Positions 1 through 7,842 of a DNA stretch of 64,000 bases are shown here, piece by piece. A program made the translations under genes and the position numbers. This stretch comes from Terrimesophilobacter bigeumensis (GTDB taxonomy: Bacteria; Actinomycetota; Actinomycetes; Actinomycetales; Microbacteriaceae), in NCBI RefSeq assembly GCF_039537265.1, contig NZ_BAABAE010000003.1, positions 806,001 to 870,000 on the forward strand, in the 5' to 3' direction. Position 1 is the stretch's first letter. Each line of letters starts with the position of its first letter. The notes beneath the pieces were generated by a model. That model did no database searches. It was not told the DNA's origin and saw only the letters and a list, made by a program, of their open reading frames with translations.

Positions 1-2
1 CC

Positions 3-911
3 GTGCTCCCCGAACCGGACGAGTTCTTCGTCACCGCTGTCCAGGAGGCCGGCGGCACCGTCGCACCGCTTTCGGCGGAGACCCGCGGCGTGATCTGGCT
101 GTCCTACGCTCGCGCTGCCGAGTTCCCCGGAATCCTGGAGCGCTACCCCGGCATCGACTGGGTGCAGCTGCCGTGGGCCGGTGTCGACGCCTTCTCCGGC
201 ATCCTCGCATCGACGGTGGGCCGGGATCGCCCGATCTGGACGAGTGCGAAGGGTGCCTACGCCGAACCGGTGGCGGAGCATGCCCTTGCCCTGACCCTCG
301 CGCTCCTGCGCGCGCTGCCGACCCGCGTGGTTGCTCGCAGCTGGGGTCCTAAGATCGGCCGCTCGCTCTTCGGACTCGACGTCGTCATCGTGGGGGCCGG
401 CGGCATCGCCGTCGAACTCCTCCGACTGCTGGAGCCGTTCCGCACGCGCGTGACCATTGTGAGGCGCACGGCCGAAACGATGCCGGGTGCCGACCGCACG
501 GTCACGGCAGACCGGCTCCTCGAGGTGCTTCCGGATGCCGACGTGGTCATCGTGGCCGCCGCCATGACCGGGGGGACGGCGGGGCTTCTCGGCGCCGCCG
601 AGTTCGCGGCTATGAAGCCGACCGCGATTCTCGTGAACGTGGCGCGAGGCGGGCTCGTCGACACGGATGCGCTGACCGACGCTCTCGCATCCGGAACCAT
701 TGCCGGCGCTGGACTCGACGTGACCGACCCGGAGCCTCTGCCGGACGGGCATCCGCTCTGGTCGGAGCCTCGCGCTCTCATCACCTCGCATAGTGCCGAC
801 ACGCCCGAAATGACCACGCCGCTGCTGGCCGAGAGGGTGAAGACTAACGTGCGAGCTTTCCTTGACCACGCGAGATTTGATGGGCTAGTAGACCCGGAGG
901 CAGGCTATTGA
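3..911 (+). CDS. D-isomer-specific 2-hydroxyacid dehydrogenase family protein (5' end possibly cut)
   Basis: Predicted cytoplasmic NAD(P)-dependent oxidoreductase acting on 2-hydroxy/2-keto acids; the substrate is unknown. The 302-residue frame shows the Rossmann loop GAGGIA at about 131-136, the substrate-binding Arg in NVARGGLVD (R215), the catalytic Glu in DPEP (E244) and a His at 263 in TSHSADT. The family is usually about 310 residues. A GTG at position 3 can serve as start, but the window begins here, so a few N-terminal residues may lie outside. The TGA stop overlaps the TTG start of the next gene, so the two are probably co-translated. Confidence 0.88.
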   Translation: MLPEPDEFFVTAVQEAGGTVAPLSAETRGVIWLSYARAAEFPGILERYPGIDWVQLPWAGVDAFSGILASTVGRDRPIWTSAKGAYAEPVAEHALALTLALLRALPTRVVARSWGPKIGRSLFGLDVVIVGAGGIAVELLRLLEPFRTRVTIVRRTAETMPGADRTVTADRLLEVLPDADVVIVAAAMTGGTAGLLGAAEFAAMKPTAILVNVARGGLVDTDALTDALASGTIAGAGLDVTDPEPLPDGHPLWSEPRALITSHSADTPEMTTPLLAERVKTNVRAFLDHARFDGLVDPEAGY

Positions 912-1897
912 CTCTGTTGTGGGTAGGTTCGTACACCGAGAACATGGGCGGGTTCTCCCGCGGGATCTCTGCCGTGCGGCTGACCGAGAAGGGCCTGCAA
1001 CTCCTCGGGCTCGGTGTGGTCGCCTCGTCGCCGTCCTATCTCATCCACGCGACGGTTCCTGGCGTCATCTACGCGGTCGATGAGGGCCTCGGCCGGGTGG
1101 AGGCGTTCCACCGCAAGAGCAAGGCTGCCAACCTCACCGTGATGGGTGGGCAGGCGACCTCGGGCAGCCTGCCGTGCCATCTGGCGGCGACGGCCGACTG
1201 GCTCTACGCGAGCAACTACCGCACCGGCCAGGTGGATGTCTTCCCACTCGACGCGCAGGGGTTCATCGGCCCGCTGCACCAGTCGCTCGTGTCGACGGGT
1301 AAGGGTCCGAAGCCCGAGCAGGACGGCCCGCATGCGCACTCGACGCTCGCCTTCGGCGACATGGCGATCACCGCCGACCTCGGAACCGACCGCGTCAACG
1401 TCTACCGTTGGCAGGATGCCGTACTCGGGCTCGAGTCCTCGCTCGAGCTGCCGGCTGGGACCGGGCCCCGCGACTTCGCGGTCTCGCCGGTCGCGGGCAA
1501 GATCTTTCTCCTCGGCGAGCTGGGCGGATCCGTGTTCGTGCTCGGAGGGGGACGGAATCTGCAGGTTCTCAAGGCCGGGGAGGCGGGGGCGGCGCCGGGC
1601 GATCACGCTGCGGGTCTCGTCGTCGACCCGACCGGACGGTTCCTGTACACCGCCCTGCGCGGCTCGAACCGCATCGTCGCGATCGACGCGAACACGCTTC
1701 AGCCGATCGCCGACCTGCCGAGTGGCGGAGACACCCCGCGCGGCCTCTGCATCGTCGGGAACCTGCTGCTCGTCGCGAACCAGAAGTCCGGGACGATCGC
1801 CGCGTTCCAGCTCGACCCGCAGTCCGGTGTGCCGATCATGGTGGGCACACCGCTCTTCGTCGACTCGCCGACCTGCCTGCTTCCGGACTTCTCCTGA
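908..1897 (+). CDS. Lactonase family beta-propeller protein (6-phosphogluconolactonase-like)
   Basis: A 329-residue protein of the seven-bladed propeller lactonase family, which in some bacteria hydrolyses 6-phosphogluconolactone. The seven weak sheet-forming repeats are visible as recurring segments such as HPSG-like DPTGRFLYT, ASNYRTGQVDVF and GPRDFAVSPV. It begins at a TTG that overlaps the stop of the upstream dehydrogenase (TTGA), giving translational coupling. The family carries several unrelated activities, so the exact lactone is not assigned. No signal peptide is seen. Confidence 0.85.
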   Translation: MTLLWVGSYTENMGGFSRGISAVRLTEKGLQLLGLGVVASSPSYLIHATVPGVIYAVDEGLGRVEAFHRKSKAANLTVMGGQATSGSLPCHLAATADWLYASNYRTGQVDVFPLDAQGFIGPLHQSLVSTGKGPKPEQDGPHAHSTLAFGDMAITADLGTDRVNVYRWQDAVLGLESSLELPAGTGPRDFAVSPVAGKIFLLGELGGSVFVLGGGRNLQVLKAGEAGAAPGDHAAGLVVDPTGRFLYTALRGSNRIVAIDANTLQPIADLPSGGDTPRGLCIVGNLLLVANQKSGTIAAFQLDPQSGVPIMVGTPLFVDSPTCLLPDFS

Positions 1898-1974
1898 ACG
1901 GCCGACCCGTGGCGGGGAGCGCACCGCCGATGGGCTCCTGCATTCTTTGCTAAAGTGACTAGCTGAATCGCCAA

Positions 1975-2047
1975 TCCTCGATAGCTCAATTGGCAGAGCA
2001 GCCGGCTGTTAACCGGCAGGTTCTTGGTTCGAGTCCAAGTCGGGGAG
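1975..2047 (+). tRNA. tRNA-Asn (GTT)
   Basis: Full cloverleaf of 73 nt. The acceptor arms TCCTCGA and TCGGGGA pair over 7 bp with one wobble. The anticodon stem GCCGG/CCGGC encloses the loop CTGTTAA, anticodon GTT. The T arm contains GGTTCGAGTCC. The CCA is not fully encoded (GCAA follows). The 3' half is covered on the opposite strand by the end of a TetR gene. Confidence 0.97.
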
Positions 2048-2704
2048 CAAATGCCCCTGGTTTCCGTGGAAACCGGGGGCCTTCCTGTTCGAGGCCGAAG
2101 CAGCGGCTGCGAAACCCTGCGACCGCGCGGCAGACTCGTGGTCGAGTCGTAATCCGGTCAGGATGACCTCGACGAGTCGGTGGACGGCAGCCATGTCGGT
2201 CAACCTGTCGGCCGCGGAGGCGGCGTGCAGGCAGTATGCCGCGAGTTCGGACGGGGGGATGTCCGAGCGCAACCGACTCGAGGCGGCGCCTTCGGCGATG
2301 ATCTCCTCGAGGAACCCGCTGAGGTGCTGCTGGGCGTGTGAGACGTGGTCGCTGCGATGCAGGATTCGGGCCAGTTCACCGCTGGGCTGGTGGTGCGACA
2401 GCAGCACATAGCTCTCGAGCACGGCCCGGAGTTGCTCGGCCGCGTCGTCGTGCTGGCGCCGTACCCGGACGAGTTGCTCGAGGTGTTCCGTGATCCGCTG
2501 CTCGTGCCACGCGCTCAGCACCGCGTCGATGTCCGCGAAGTACTTGTACAGCGTCGCCCGTGCGATGCCTGAACTCTGGGCGACCTGCGACATGGTGATC
2601 GGAGAGTGCTCGTTCGTTGCGATCAGCTCGGCCGTCGCGGCCAGGGCCGCCTCACGCACCGCGGCACGGTGCGCTTCCACGGTCTCGCTCCAGAGCTTCG
2701 GCAT
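2009..2704 (-). CDS. TetR family transcriptional regulator
   Basis: About 231 residues. The N-terminal HTH is recognisable from AALAATAELIATNEHSPITM followed by QSSGIARATLYKYFADIDAVL, the classic TetR signature. The ATG at 2704 is chosen because TATACT lies exactly 6 nt upstream (2711-2716), implying a leaderless mRNA. The last ~13 codons run antisense through tRNA-Asn, and the TAA stop is complementary to the tRNA anticodon loop. The natural C-terminus of the family would end a little earlier, so the tail may be an accident of the junction. Its targets may be the divergent small membrane genes, but no clear operator is seen. Confidence 0.85.
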   Translation of the reverse strand: MPKLWSETVEAHRAAVREAALAATAELIATNEHSPITMSQVAQSSGIARATLYKYFADIDAVLSAWHEQRITEHLEQLVRVRRQHDDAAEQLRAVLESYVLLSHHQPSGELARILHRSDHVSHAQQHLSGFLEEIIAEGAASSRLRSDIPPSELAAYCLHAASAADRLTDMAAVHRLVEVILTGLRLDHESAARSQGFAAAASASNRKAPGFHGNQGHLLPDLDSNQEPAG

Positions 2705-2716
2705 GGGGTTAGTATA
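2705..2716 (-). promoter_or_regulatory. Leaderless -10 (TATACT) of the TetR gene
   Basis: On the minus strand TATACT (2711-2716) is followed by six bases and then the ATG at 2704. The transcript would start at or within 1-2 nt of the start codon. No canonical -35 is obvious. Confidence 0.5.
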
Positions 2717-2808
2717 CAAGTGACAACACTGCGACAACCTGATCCATGAGTGACATACTGTCTCGATAAATAGCATCAGCGGCTGCGCAGAGCCAAAAGG
2801 AGAGCACC

Positions 2809-2994
2809 GTGTCCGAACCCGCCCCGCCACCGGTCGCACCATCGGATGCGGGCAAACGTCCGCGCCGGGAGAGCGGCATCCCGCGCTGGGTGATCGTGGG
2901 TGGAATCGTCGCGGCGGTCGTGGTCGTGGCGATCGTCGTCGTGCACCTCGCCGGCGGTGGGCTCGGCGGCCACTTCCCGATGGTGGGGCACTGA
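2809..2994 (+). CDS. Small single-pass membrane protein of unknown function
   Basis: 61 residues: a Pro-rich, then basic, N-terminus (about 1-26), one hydrophobic helix WVIVGGIVAAVVVVAIVVV (about 27-46) and a short Gly/His tail. It begins with GTG, preceded at suitable distance by AAGGAGAG. It is divergent from the TetR gene and 45 nt upstream of a multi-pass membrane protein, with which it is probably co-transcribed. Not recognised as a named family. Confidence 0.65.
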   Translation: MSEPAPPPVAPSDAGKRPRRESGIPRWVIVGGIVAAVVVVAIVVVHLAGGGLGGHFPMVGH

Positions 2995-3044
2995 GGTGAT
3001 GGGCACTGAGGTGATGAGCACTGACGTGATGAGCACGACATGAT
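2986..3044 (+). repeat. 15-bp tandem repeat spanning a gene boundary
   Basis: Two exact copies of GGGCACTGAGGTGAT (2986-3000, 3001-3015), a third copy with two changes (3016-3030) and a fourth, degenerate one (3031-3044). The repeat contains the stop of the upstream gene, GAGGTGATG sequences resembling ribosome-binding sites, and the start region of the downstream gene. Confidence 0.9.
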
Positions 3045-3603
3045 GGGCCCGGGAGTCCGCAAGGGCGTGCTCGCCGCCCACCTCGTGGCCTCGGTGGGCT
3101 GGCTGGGCGCCGTCGGCGCGTTCCTGCCGCTCGCGATCGTCGGATTGACCAGCCGGGATCCCCAACTGGTGCGCGGCCTCTACCTCAGCCTGGAGTTGAT
3201 CACGCGGTTCGTCCTCGTGCCGCTGAGCATCGCCTCGCTCGTGACCGGCATCATCCAGTCCCTGGGCACCAGCTGGGGGCTGTTCAGGTATTGGTGGGTG
3301 ATCGCGAAACTCGTGCTGGTCATCCCGGCCACCGCCTTGCTGCTGCTGCATACCCAGCCGATCTACCACTTGGGCAGCGTGGCCGTGACGGCGGGATTCG
3401 CGGCGAACGATCTGGTCGAATCGCGCGGGCAGTTGGTCTTCGATGCCGCTGCGGCGCTCCTGGTGCTACTCGTGGTGACGCTGTTGTCCGTCTACAAACC
3501 GCGCGGAGTCACCGGGTACGGTAAGCGCAAGCTCCTCGAGTCGCGCCTTGACGCTACGGCGGTTGTGGATCAACACCGACGCGCCCAGCGAGGACGGTCA
3601 TGA
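3040..3603 (+). CDS. Multi-pass membrane protein, DUF2269-like
   Basis: 187 residues with four predicted membrane helices (about 9-31, 45-66, 80-102 and 128-150) and a basic C-terminal tail. The pattern of LAAHLVASVGWLGAVG at the N-terminus and a conserved tryptophan in the WGLFRYWWV loop resembles DUF2269/predicted integral membrane proteins. The start is ATG at 3040 (or 3043), inside a tandem repeat of GAGGTGATG units that may provide the ribosome-binding site. Function unknown. Confidence 0.75.
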   Translation: MMGPGVRKGVLAAHLVASVGWLGAVGAFLPLAIVGLTSRDPQLVRGLYLSLELITRFVLVPLSIASLVTGIIQSLGTSWGLFRYWWVIAKLVLVIPATALLLLHTQPIYHLGSVAVTAGFAANDLVESRGQLVFDAAAALLVLLVVTLLSVYKPRGVTGYGKRKLLESRLDATAVVDQHRRAQRGRS

Positions 3604-3681
3604 CCGTCCCGGCGGCTCGCTGCCGGGTCGAGTCCGGCCGGGGGGAGCGGATTTCCTGTGTTCTCTCGGAGCACCGTCCAT

Positions 3682-3693
3682 TATTATCCCGCC
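3682..3693 (+). promoter_or_regulatory. Leaderless -10 (TATTAT) of the DUF899 gene
   Basis: TATTAT at 3682-3687 lies six bases before the ATG at 3694. There is no Shine-Dalgarno sequence, which supports a leaderless transcript and decides this start over an in-frame upstream ATG at 3658. Confidence 0.55.
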
Positions 3694-4398
3694 ATGGCTG
3701 TCATCGATGTCACCACCCCCGCGCCTCCCGTCGTCGACCGCGAGACCTGGCTTCGCGAACGGGGTGAGCTGCTCGTTCGCGAGAAGGCGCACACCCGCGA
3801 GGGCGATGCGATCGCTGCTGCACGCCGCCGGTTGCCGATGACCGAGGTCACACCGATCTCCCTCGTCGGGGCGAACGGTCCGACCTCGATGCTCGACATC
3901 TTCGATGGGCGCGACCAACTCATCGTCTACAAGCACATGTGGCACCTCGGCAAACCCTTCGAGGGCCAGTGCGAAGGCTGCACCGCGACGATCTGGAACT
4001 TCCATGACGCCGCATATCTGGAAGCGCGCGGCATCAGCTTCGCCATCTTCGGGGCAGGGCCATACGAGGATATGGCGCCGTTCCGGGAGTTCATGGGCTA
4101 CACGCATCCGTGGTACTCCGTCTACGACGTCGAGGATCCCGCCTACACCGGTGGCGGTCATCTCACCTGCTTCCTGCGTCGTGGCGACCGCGTCTTCCTC
4201 ACCTACGACACGACCGATCGCGGCACGGAGCCGATCATGGCCGCACTCAACCTCATGGACATGACCGTGTACGGTCGCCAGGAGGAGTGGGAGGACTCCC
4301 CGGAGGGCTGGCCACAGGATCCGACCTTCACCGGCTGGCGGAGAGACGGTCGCCCCGTGCCCCAGTGGACTCGGCCGGGGGCCGTGCCCGTCAGCTGA
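3694..4398 (+). CDS. DUF899 family thioredoxin-like protein
   Basis: 234 residues from the ATG at 3694. The DUF899 fold is thioredoxin-like and its biochemical role is largely unknown. Visible signatures are the N-terminal RETWLRERGELLVREKAHTR, the segment LIVYKHMWHLGKPFEGQCEGCT that contains the two cysteines (QCEGC), and the C-terminal YGRQEEWEDSPEGWPQ. The two close cysteines could be redox active (inference). It is a single-gene unit placed 98 nt before the two-component operon; a 22-bp palindrome lies between them. Confidence 0.85.
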   Translation: MAVIDVTTPAPPVVDRETWLRERGELLVREKAHTREGDAIAAARRRLPMTEVTPISLVGANGPTSMLDIFDGRDQLIVYKHMWHLGKPFEGQCEGCTATIWNFHDAAYLEARGISFAIFGAGPYEDMAPFREFMGYTHPWYSVYDVEDPAYTGGGHLTCFLRRGDRVFLTYDTTDRGTEPIMAALNLMDMTVYGRQEEWEDSPEGWPQDPTFTGWRRDGRPVPQWTRPGAVPVS

Positions 4399-4421
4399 CG
4401 CGGACCGCGCCCCGCCGAAGA

Positions 4422-4443
4422 GGGTACTCCCGCGGGAGTACCC
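4422..4443. promoter_or_regulatory. Perfect 22-bp palindrome, candidate response-regulator operator
   Basis: The half-site GGGTACTCCCG is followed directly by its exact complement CGGGAGTACCC. It lies 53 bp before the histidine kinase start and 24 bp after DUF899. NarL/LuxR-type regulators bind short inverted repeats, so an autoregulatory site for the adjacent response regulator is the best inference. A hairpin terminator is less likely because no T-run follows. Confidence 0.55.
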
Positions 4444-4484
4444 GACGACTCCATTGAGCGGATGCCGCATCCGACCCGCGCAAC

Positions 4485-4496
4485 TACGATCGACTC
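4485..4496 (+). promoter_or_regulatory. Leaderless -10 (TACGAT) of the sensor kinase gene
   Basis: TACGAT at 4485-4490 is six bases before the ATG at 4497, about 42 bp downstream of the palindrome. The palindrome would then sit around -55 to -75 relative to the start, a usual place for an activator site. Confidence 0.5.
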
Positions 4497-5681
4497 ATGT
4501 CAGAGCCGGGTTCGCATGGCTACGGGCGCCGCGGAACCGGCCCGCCACGCTGGGTCGCGCTCTGGGTTCCGGTCATCGTGTCGTTCGCGATCCAGGTTCT
4601 GCCGGTGCTGCTCCCACGGCGTTTCGGTCCCGTGCTGGCGCCGATCGCGCACCCGCGAGAGTTCGCCTTCGCCCTCCTCATCATGATGGTGGGGCCGCTC
4701 GCCCTCATCGCCGCGCGACGGTTCCCCGGGCCGGTCGTGGCTGTGACGGCCGCGGCCGCCTCCATCGCGATGCTGTTCGGCGGGCAGGACTGGCCGCCGT
4801 ACATCGCCCTCGGGTTCGCGATCGTCTCCGCGATCGTTCGCGGCGCACGGATGTGGGCCTGGACCTCGGTGGGTGCAGCATGGCTCACCACGCTCGTCTG
4901 GGCGCTCGCGATCGGCGTCGCCTGGCATCCGCTGCGCATCGCGGGGGTGACCCTCGGCATCCTCATCGTGTTCGGGATCGGCGAGGGCCTCCGCACCCGG
5001 CGCGAACAGTTCGCCGAGTACCGCAGGATCGCCGCGGAGCGCCGTTCGAGCGAACTGCAGGCCGAACGGGTGCGCCTCGCGCGCGAACTGCACGACGTGC
5101 TCGCGCACTCGCTCAGCCAGATCAACGTCCAGGCCGGGGTGGGCCTCCACCTCATGGAGAGCCAGCCGCAGAAGGCGGCCGACGCCCTCGCGAGCATCAA
5201 GCTCACGAGCAAGACCGCGCTCGACGAGGTGCGCTCCGTCCTCGGCATCCTGCGCTCCGACGGCAACCCGGATGCCCCGCTCGTCCCGGAGCCGGACCTC
5301 TCCCGCCTGCCCGGCCTCGCCGCCTCCGTTACGAGCCAGGGTGTCACCGTCGCGCTCGACGACTCGCTTACCGAGCCGCCACCGGCCGCCACCCAGCTCG
5401 CGATCTACCGCATCGTGCAGGAGTCGCTCACCAACGTCCTGCGCCACGCGGAGGCGACGGCGGCGACCGTGAGGATCGTCGAGGGCGGCGGGGAGTACGT
5501 CGTGACCGTCGTCGACGACGGCACGGCAGCGGGCGCATCCGGCCCGGCAGACGGTGACGGACGAGGCCTGCTCGGCATGCGGGAGCGCGCCGAACTGCTC
5601 GGCGGCAGCTTCCAGGCCGGCCGTGAACCCGGCGGGAGTTTCCGCGTCGAGGCCAGGATTCCGATGAGGGGGAGCCAGTGA
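4497..5681 (+). CDS. Sensor histidine kinase, NarL/LiaS (HisKA_3) type
   Basis: 394-residue membrane kinase. Residues about 20-165 hold about five hydrophobic helices with little extracytoplasmic sequence, typical of intramembrane-sensing kinases. A coiled linker leads to the HisKA_3 dimerisation helix ERVRLARELHDVLAHSL, with the phospho-acceptor at H199. The HATPase_c domain follows: N-box QESLTNVLRHAEA, VDDG and the glycine loop GRGLLGMRERAELLGG. It should phosphorylate the response regulator encoded 13 nt downstream. The signal is unknown; by analogy with LiaS-like systems it could be envelope stress. Confidence 0.93.
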   Translation: MSEPGSHGYGRRGTGPPRWVALWVPVIVSFAIQVLPVLLPRRFGPVLAPIAHPREFAFALLIMMVGPLALIAARRFPGPVVAVTAAAASIAMLFGGQDWPPYIALGFAIVSAIVRGARMWAWTSVGAAWLTTLVWALAIGVAWHPLRIAGVTLGILIVFGIGEGLRTRREQFAEYRRIAAERRSSELQAERVRLARELHDVLAHSLSQINVQAGVGLHLMESQPQKAADALASIKLTSKTALDEVRSVLGILRSDGNPDAPLVPEPDLSRLPGLAASVTSQGVTVALDDSLTEPPPAATQLAIYRIVQESLTNVLRHAEATAATVRIVEGGGEYVVTVVDDGTAAGASGPADGDGRGLLGMRERAELLGGSFQAGREPGGSFRVEARIPMRGSQ

Positions 5682-5694
5682 GAGGGGCACAGCC

Positions 5695-6363
5695 ATGACC
5701 ATCCGCATCGCGATCGCGGACGACCAACAGCTCATCCGTGCCGGCTTCCGCTCGCTCCTGGAGGCCGAGCCAGACCTCGAGGTCGTCGGTGAGGCCGGAA
5801 CCGGTGCCGAGGCTGTCGCCCTCGTGGCCGGCACGCGTCCTGATGTCGTGCTCATGGACATCCGGATGCCCGACGGCGACGGCCTGTGGGCGACCGAGCA
5901 GATCGTCGGCGACCCTGCGCTCGCCGGAACCCACATCGTCATCGTCACGACCTTCGAACTGGACGAGTACGTCGGACACGCGATCCGCGCCGGGGCGAGC
6001 GGCTTCCTGGTGAAGGACACCGAGCCGGTCGAGCTCATCCGCGCCGTCCGGGTCGTCGCGGCCGGCGACGCGCTGCTGTCGCCCGGTGTCACCCGTCGGC
6101 TGCTCGAGCGCATCTCCACCCGGCTCACCGAACCGCCGGATGCCCAGGCGCTGCAGGTGCTCACCGAGCGCGAACGCGAGGTGCTCGCCCTCGTCGGCCA
6201 GGGCCTCACCAATGACGAGATCGGCGGGCGGCTCTTCCTCAGCCCGCTCACCGCCAAGACCCACGTATCGCGCATCATGTCGAAGCTCGCCGCGCGCGAC
6301 CGCGTGCAGCTCGTCGTCGTCGCCTACGAGACCGGCCTCGTGCGGGCCGGCTTCACGGAGTAG
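5695..6363 (+). CDS. LuxR/NarL-family response regulator
   Basis: 222 residues. The receiver domain has the acidic pair in IADDQQ, the phospho-acceptor D55 in VLMDIRMPDGDG and the conserved Lys in FLVKD. The C-terminal LuxR HTH is LTEREREVLALVGQGLTNDE followed by RLFLSPLTAKTHVSRIMSKL. It is the cognate partner of the upstream kinase, in the same operon. The perfect palindrome at 4422 is a candidate autoregulatory site, and the SHOCT membrane protein downstream a likely target or operon member. Confidence 0.95.
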   Translation: MTIRIAIADDQQLIRAGFRSLLEAEPDLEVVGEAGTGAEAVALVAGTRPDVVLMDIRMPDGDGLWATEQIVGDPALAGTHIVIVTTFELDEYVGHAIRAGASGFLVKDTEPVELIRAVRVVAAGDALLSPGVTRRLLERISTRLTEPPDAQALQVLTEREREVLALVGQGLTNDEIGGRLFLSPLTAKTHVSRIMSKLAARDRVQLVVVAYETGLVRAGFTE

Positions 6364-6490
6364 CCCGGGCGCCGGGCCTGCTCCGAGCGCAGTACCCGAA
6401 GTGCATCCCGGCGGCAGATTCCCCGACCTGCCGATCGAGCGAGCCTTGGTTGCGGGCTCACTCGGAGCCCAGTTGACAGGAAGGCTCATC

Positions 6491-6820
6491 GTGATCACCT
6501 CACTCGCAATCGCCGCCGCCGGCCCGTTCGCCCACGGGCCGGCCGCCTTCGGGTTCGCCGGATTCTGGTGGCTGGGGTTCCTCATCCCGCTGTTCTGGAT
6601 CCTCGTGTTCGTGCTCATCTTCGGCATCTTCGGCCGCCGCTGGCGTCGTCGGGCCTGGGAGAACGGCTACGGTCCCCACGGACCTGGCCCAGGCCACTTC
6701 GGCCCGGCACGCAACGCCGAGGCCACCCTCGCCGAGCGTTTCGCCCAGGGCGACATCGACGAGAAGGACTACCGCGCGCGGCTCGAAGTGCTGCGGGCGA
6801 ACGCCCCATCCCAGGGTTGA
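6491..6820 (+). CDS. SHOCT-domain small membrane protein
   Basis: 109 residues beginning at GTG 6491, with AGGAAGG (6478-6484) as ribosome-binding site. One or two hydrophobic helices (about 17-43) are followed by a basic/Gly-Pro linker and a C-terminal SHOCT motif (about 76-102), with LAERFAQGDIDEKDYRARLE. SHOCT domains are short oligomerisation helices found in bacterial membrane proteins. Its place right after a LiaRS-type system suggests a regulated envelope protein; this is inference. Confidence 0.8.
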   Translation: MITSLAIAAAGPFAHGPAAFGFAGFWWLGFLIPLFWILVFVLIFGIFGRRWRRRAWENGYGPHGPGPGHFGPARNAEATLAERFAQGDIDEKDYRARLEVLRANAPSQG

Positions 6821-6827
6821 GCGGATG

Positions 6828-6859
6828 CGGGTGGCATCGGAATACTCCGGTGCCACCCG
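6828..6859 (+). terminator. Hairpin terminator after the two-component/SHOCT operon
   Basis: CGGGTGGCA (6828-6836) pairs perfectly with TGCCACCCG (6851-6859). The stem continues inward through a T-G wobble and CGG/CCG to a 6-nt loop (AATACT), giving about 13 bp. No T-run follows, as is common in high-GC actinobacteria. Confidence 0.5.
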
Positions 6860-6915
6860 TTCGCGGTAGCCTCGTCTAGCGGTCGACATCAGGGCGCCGC
6901 CGGGGAGGAACAGGC

Positions 6916-7842
6916 ATGATCGAGTGGCTGCAGGACAACGCCTTCATCGTCGCCCAGGTCGCCACCGTCGCGGCAGTCGTCCTCCTGGTTCTGGCGATCG
7001 TCTTCCTCGGCCTGTGGCTCGGCGCACGTCGTCGATTCCGGCGCCAGTCGGCCCTCCTCGTTCATGCCGAGCGGGACGCCATCGACCTCGAGCTGGCCGT
7101 GCGCGAGCACCTCGGGCGCCTCCGTATCGTGCGCGAGCTGGGCGACGTCGCGGTCCACTCCGTCTCCGCGATCGTGACCCAGGCCGACGGCGCGCGGTAC
7201 GCCTCGGCATCCGATGCCTCCGCCGCCGTGCGCGCCGCCATCACCATGGGCGACACGGCGCGCAAGACCCTCGCCGACCTGAGGAGGATCCTCACGGTCG
7301 TGCGCGAGGGCGAGGCGGATGCCACACCCCAGCCGCGTCTGAGAAGCGCGAGTGATCTCTTCAAGGTCATGCGGGATGCCGGACTCTCCGTCGAATTCGA
7401 TGAGACCGGCACGTCGTTCCCCCTGCAGAAGGGGGCGGAACTCGCGGTGTACCGCATTCTTCAGGAGTCGCTCTCGAACGCGCTCAAGTACGGGGGAGAG
7501 GGCACCCAGGTCAGGGTGTCGTTCACCTGGCGCGACGAGAGCCTGCAGGTGCTCGTGGACGATGACGGCGTGCGGGCCAGTGCCAGGCGCGACGGGCTCG
7601 ACCCGAATGAGGTCGCCCGGGAGCGCGCCTACTCGATCGACGAGGATCTGGGCGCCCTCACCGAGGTCGTCACGGGTCCGGGAATCGCCGAGATGCGGGA
7701 GCGCACCGAACTCTTCGGCGGAGTCTTCAACGCCTACTCGGTGCCGGGCGTCGGCTTCTCGGTCTCGGCGGTGTTCCCGGCCCTGCGCTACGACAACGGG
7801 GTTCACGGTGTGAACCTCGGCGACCGTCGTGGCGAGGAGTAA
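6916..7842 (+). CDS. Histidine-kinase-like protein with the phospho-acceptor His replaced by Gly
   Basis: 308 residues: one N-terminal membrane helix (about 10-36), then a HisKA_3-like helix reading RLRIVRELGDVAVHSVSA, where the canonical ELHD is ELGD (G76). An intact-looking ATPase domain follows, with N-box LQESLSNALKYGG, VDDDG and GPGIAEMRERTELFGG. The catalytic fold is kept while the phosphorylation site is gone, and there is no adjacent response regulator. It may act as a regulator or heterodimer partner of the nearby kinase at 4497, or as an ATP-binding sensor. ATG 6916 follows GGGGAGGAACAGGC. Its 3' end overlaps AzlC by 14 nt. Confidence 0.85.
   Translation: MIEWLQDNAFIVAQVATVAAVVLLVLAIVFLGLWLGARRRFRRQSALLVHAERDAIDLELAVREHLGRLRIVRELGDVAVHSVSAIVTQADGARYASASDASAAVRAAITMGDTARKTLADLRRILTVVREGEADATPQPRLRSASDLFKVMRDAGLSVEFDETGTSFPLQKGAELAVYRILQESLSNALKYGGEGTQVRVSFTWRDESLQVLVDDDGVRASARRDGLDPNEVARERAYSIDEDLGALTEVVTGPGIAEMRERTELFGGVFNAYSVPGVGFSVSAVFPALRYDNGVHGVNLGDRRGEE

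Noticed and set aside
4422..4443. Terminator for DUF899
   Set aside because: The palindrome has no loop of adequate size and no T-run, so an operator is a better reading, though termination is not excluded.
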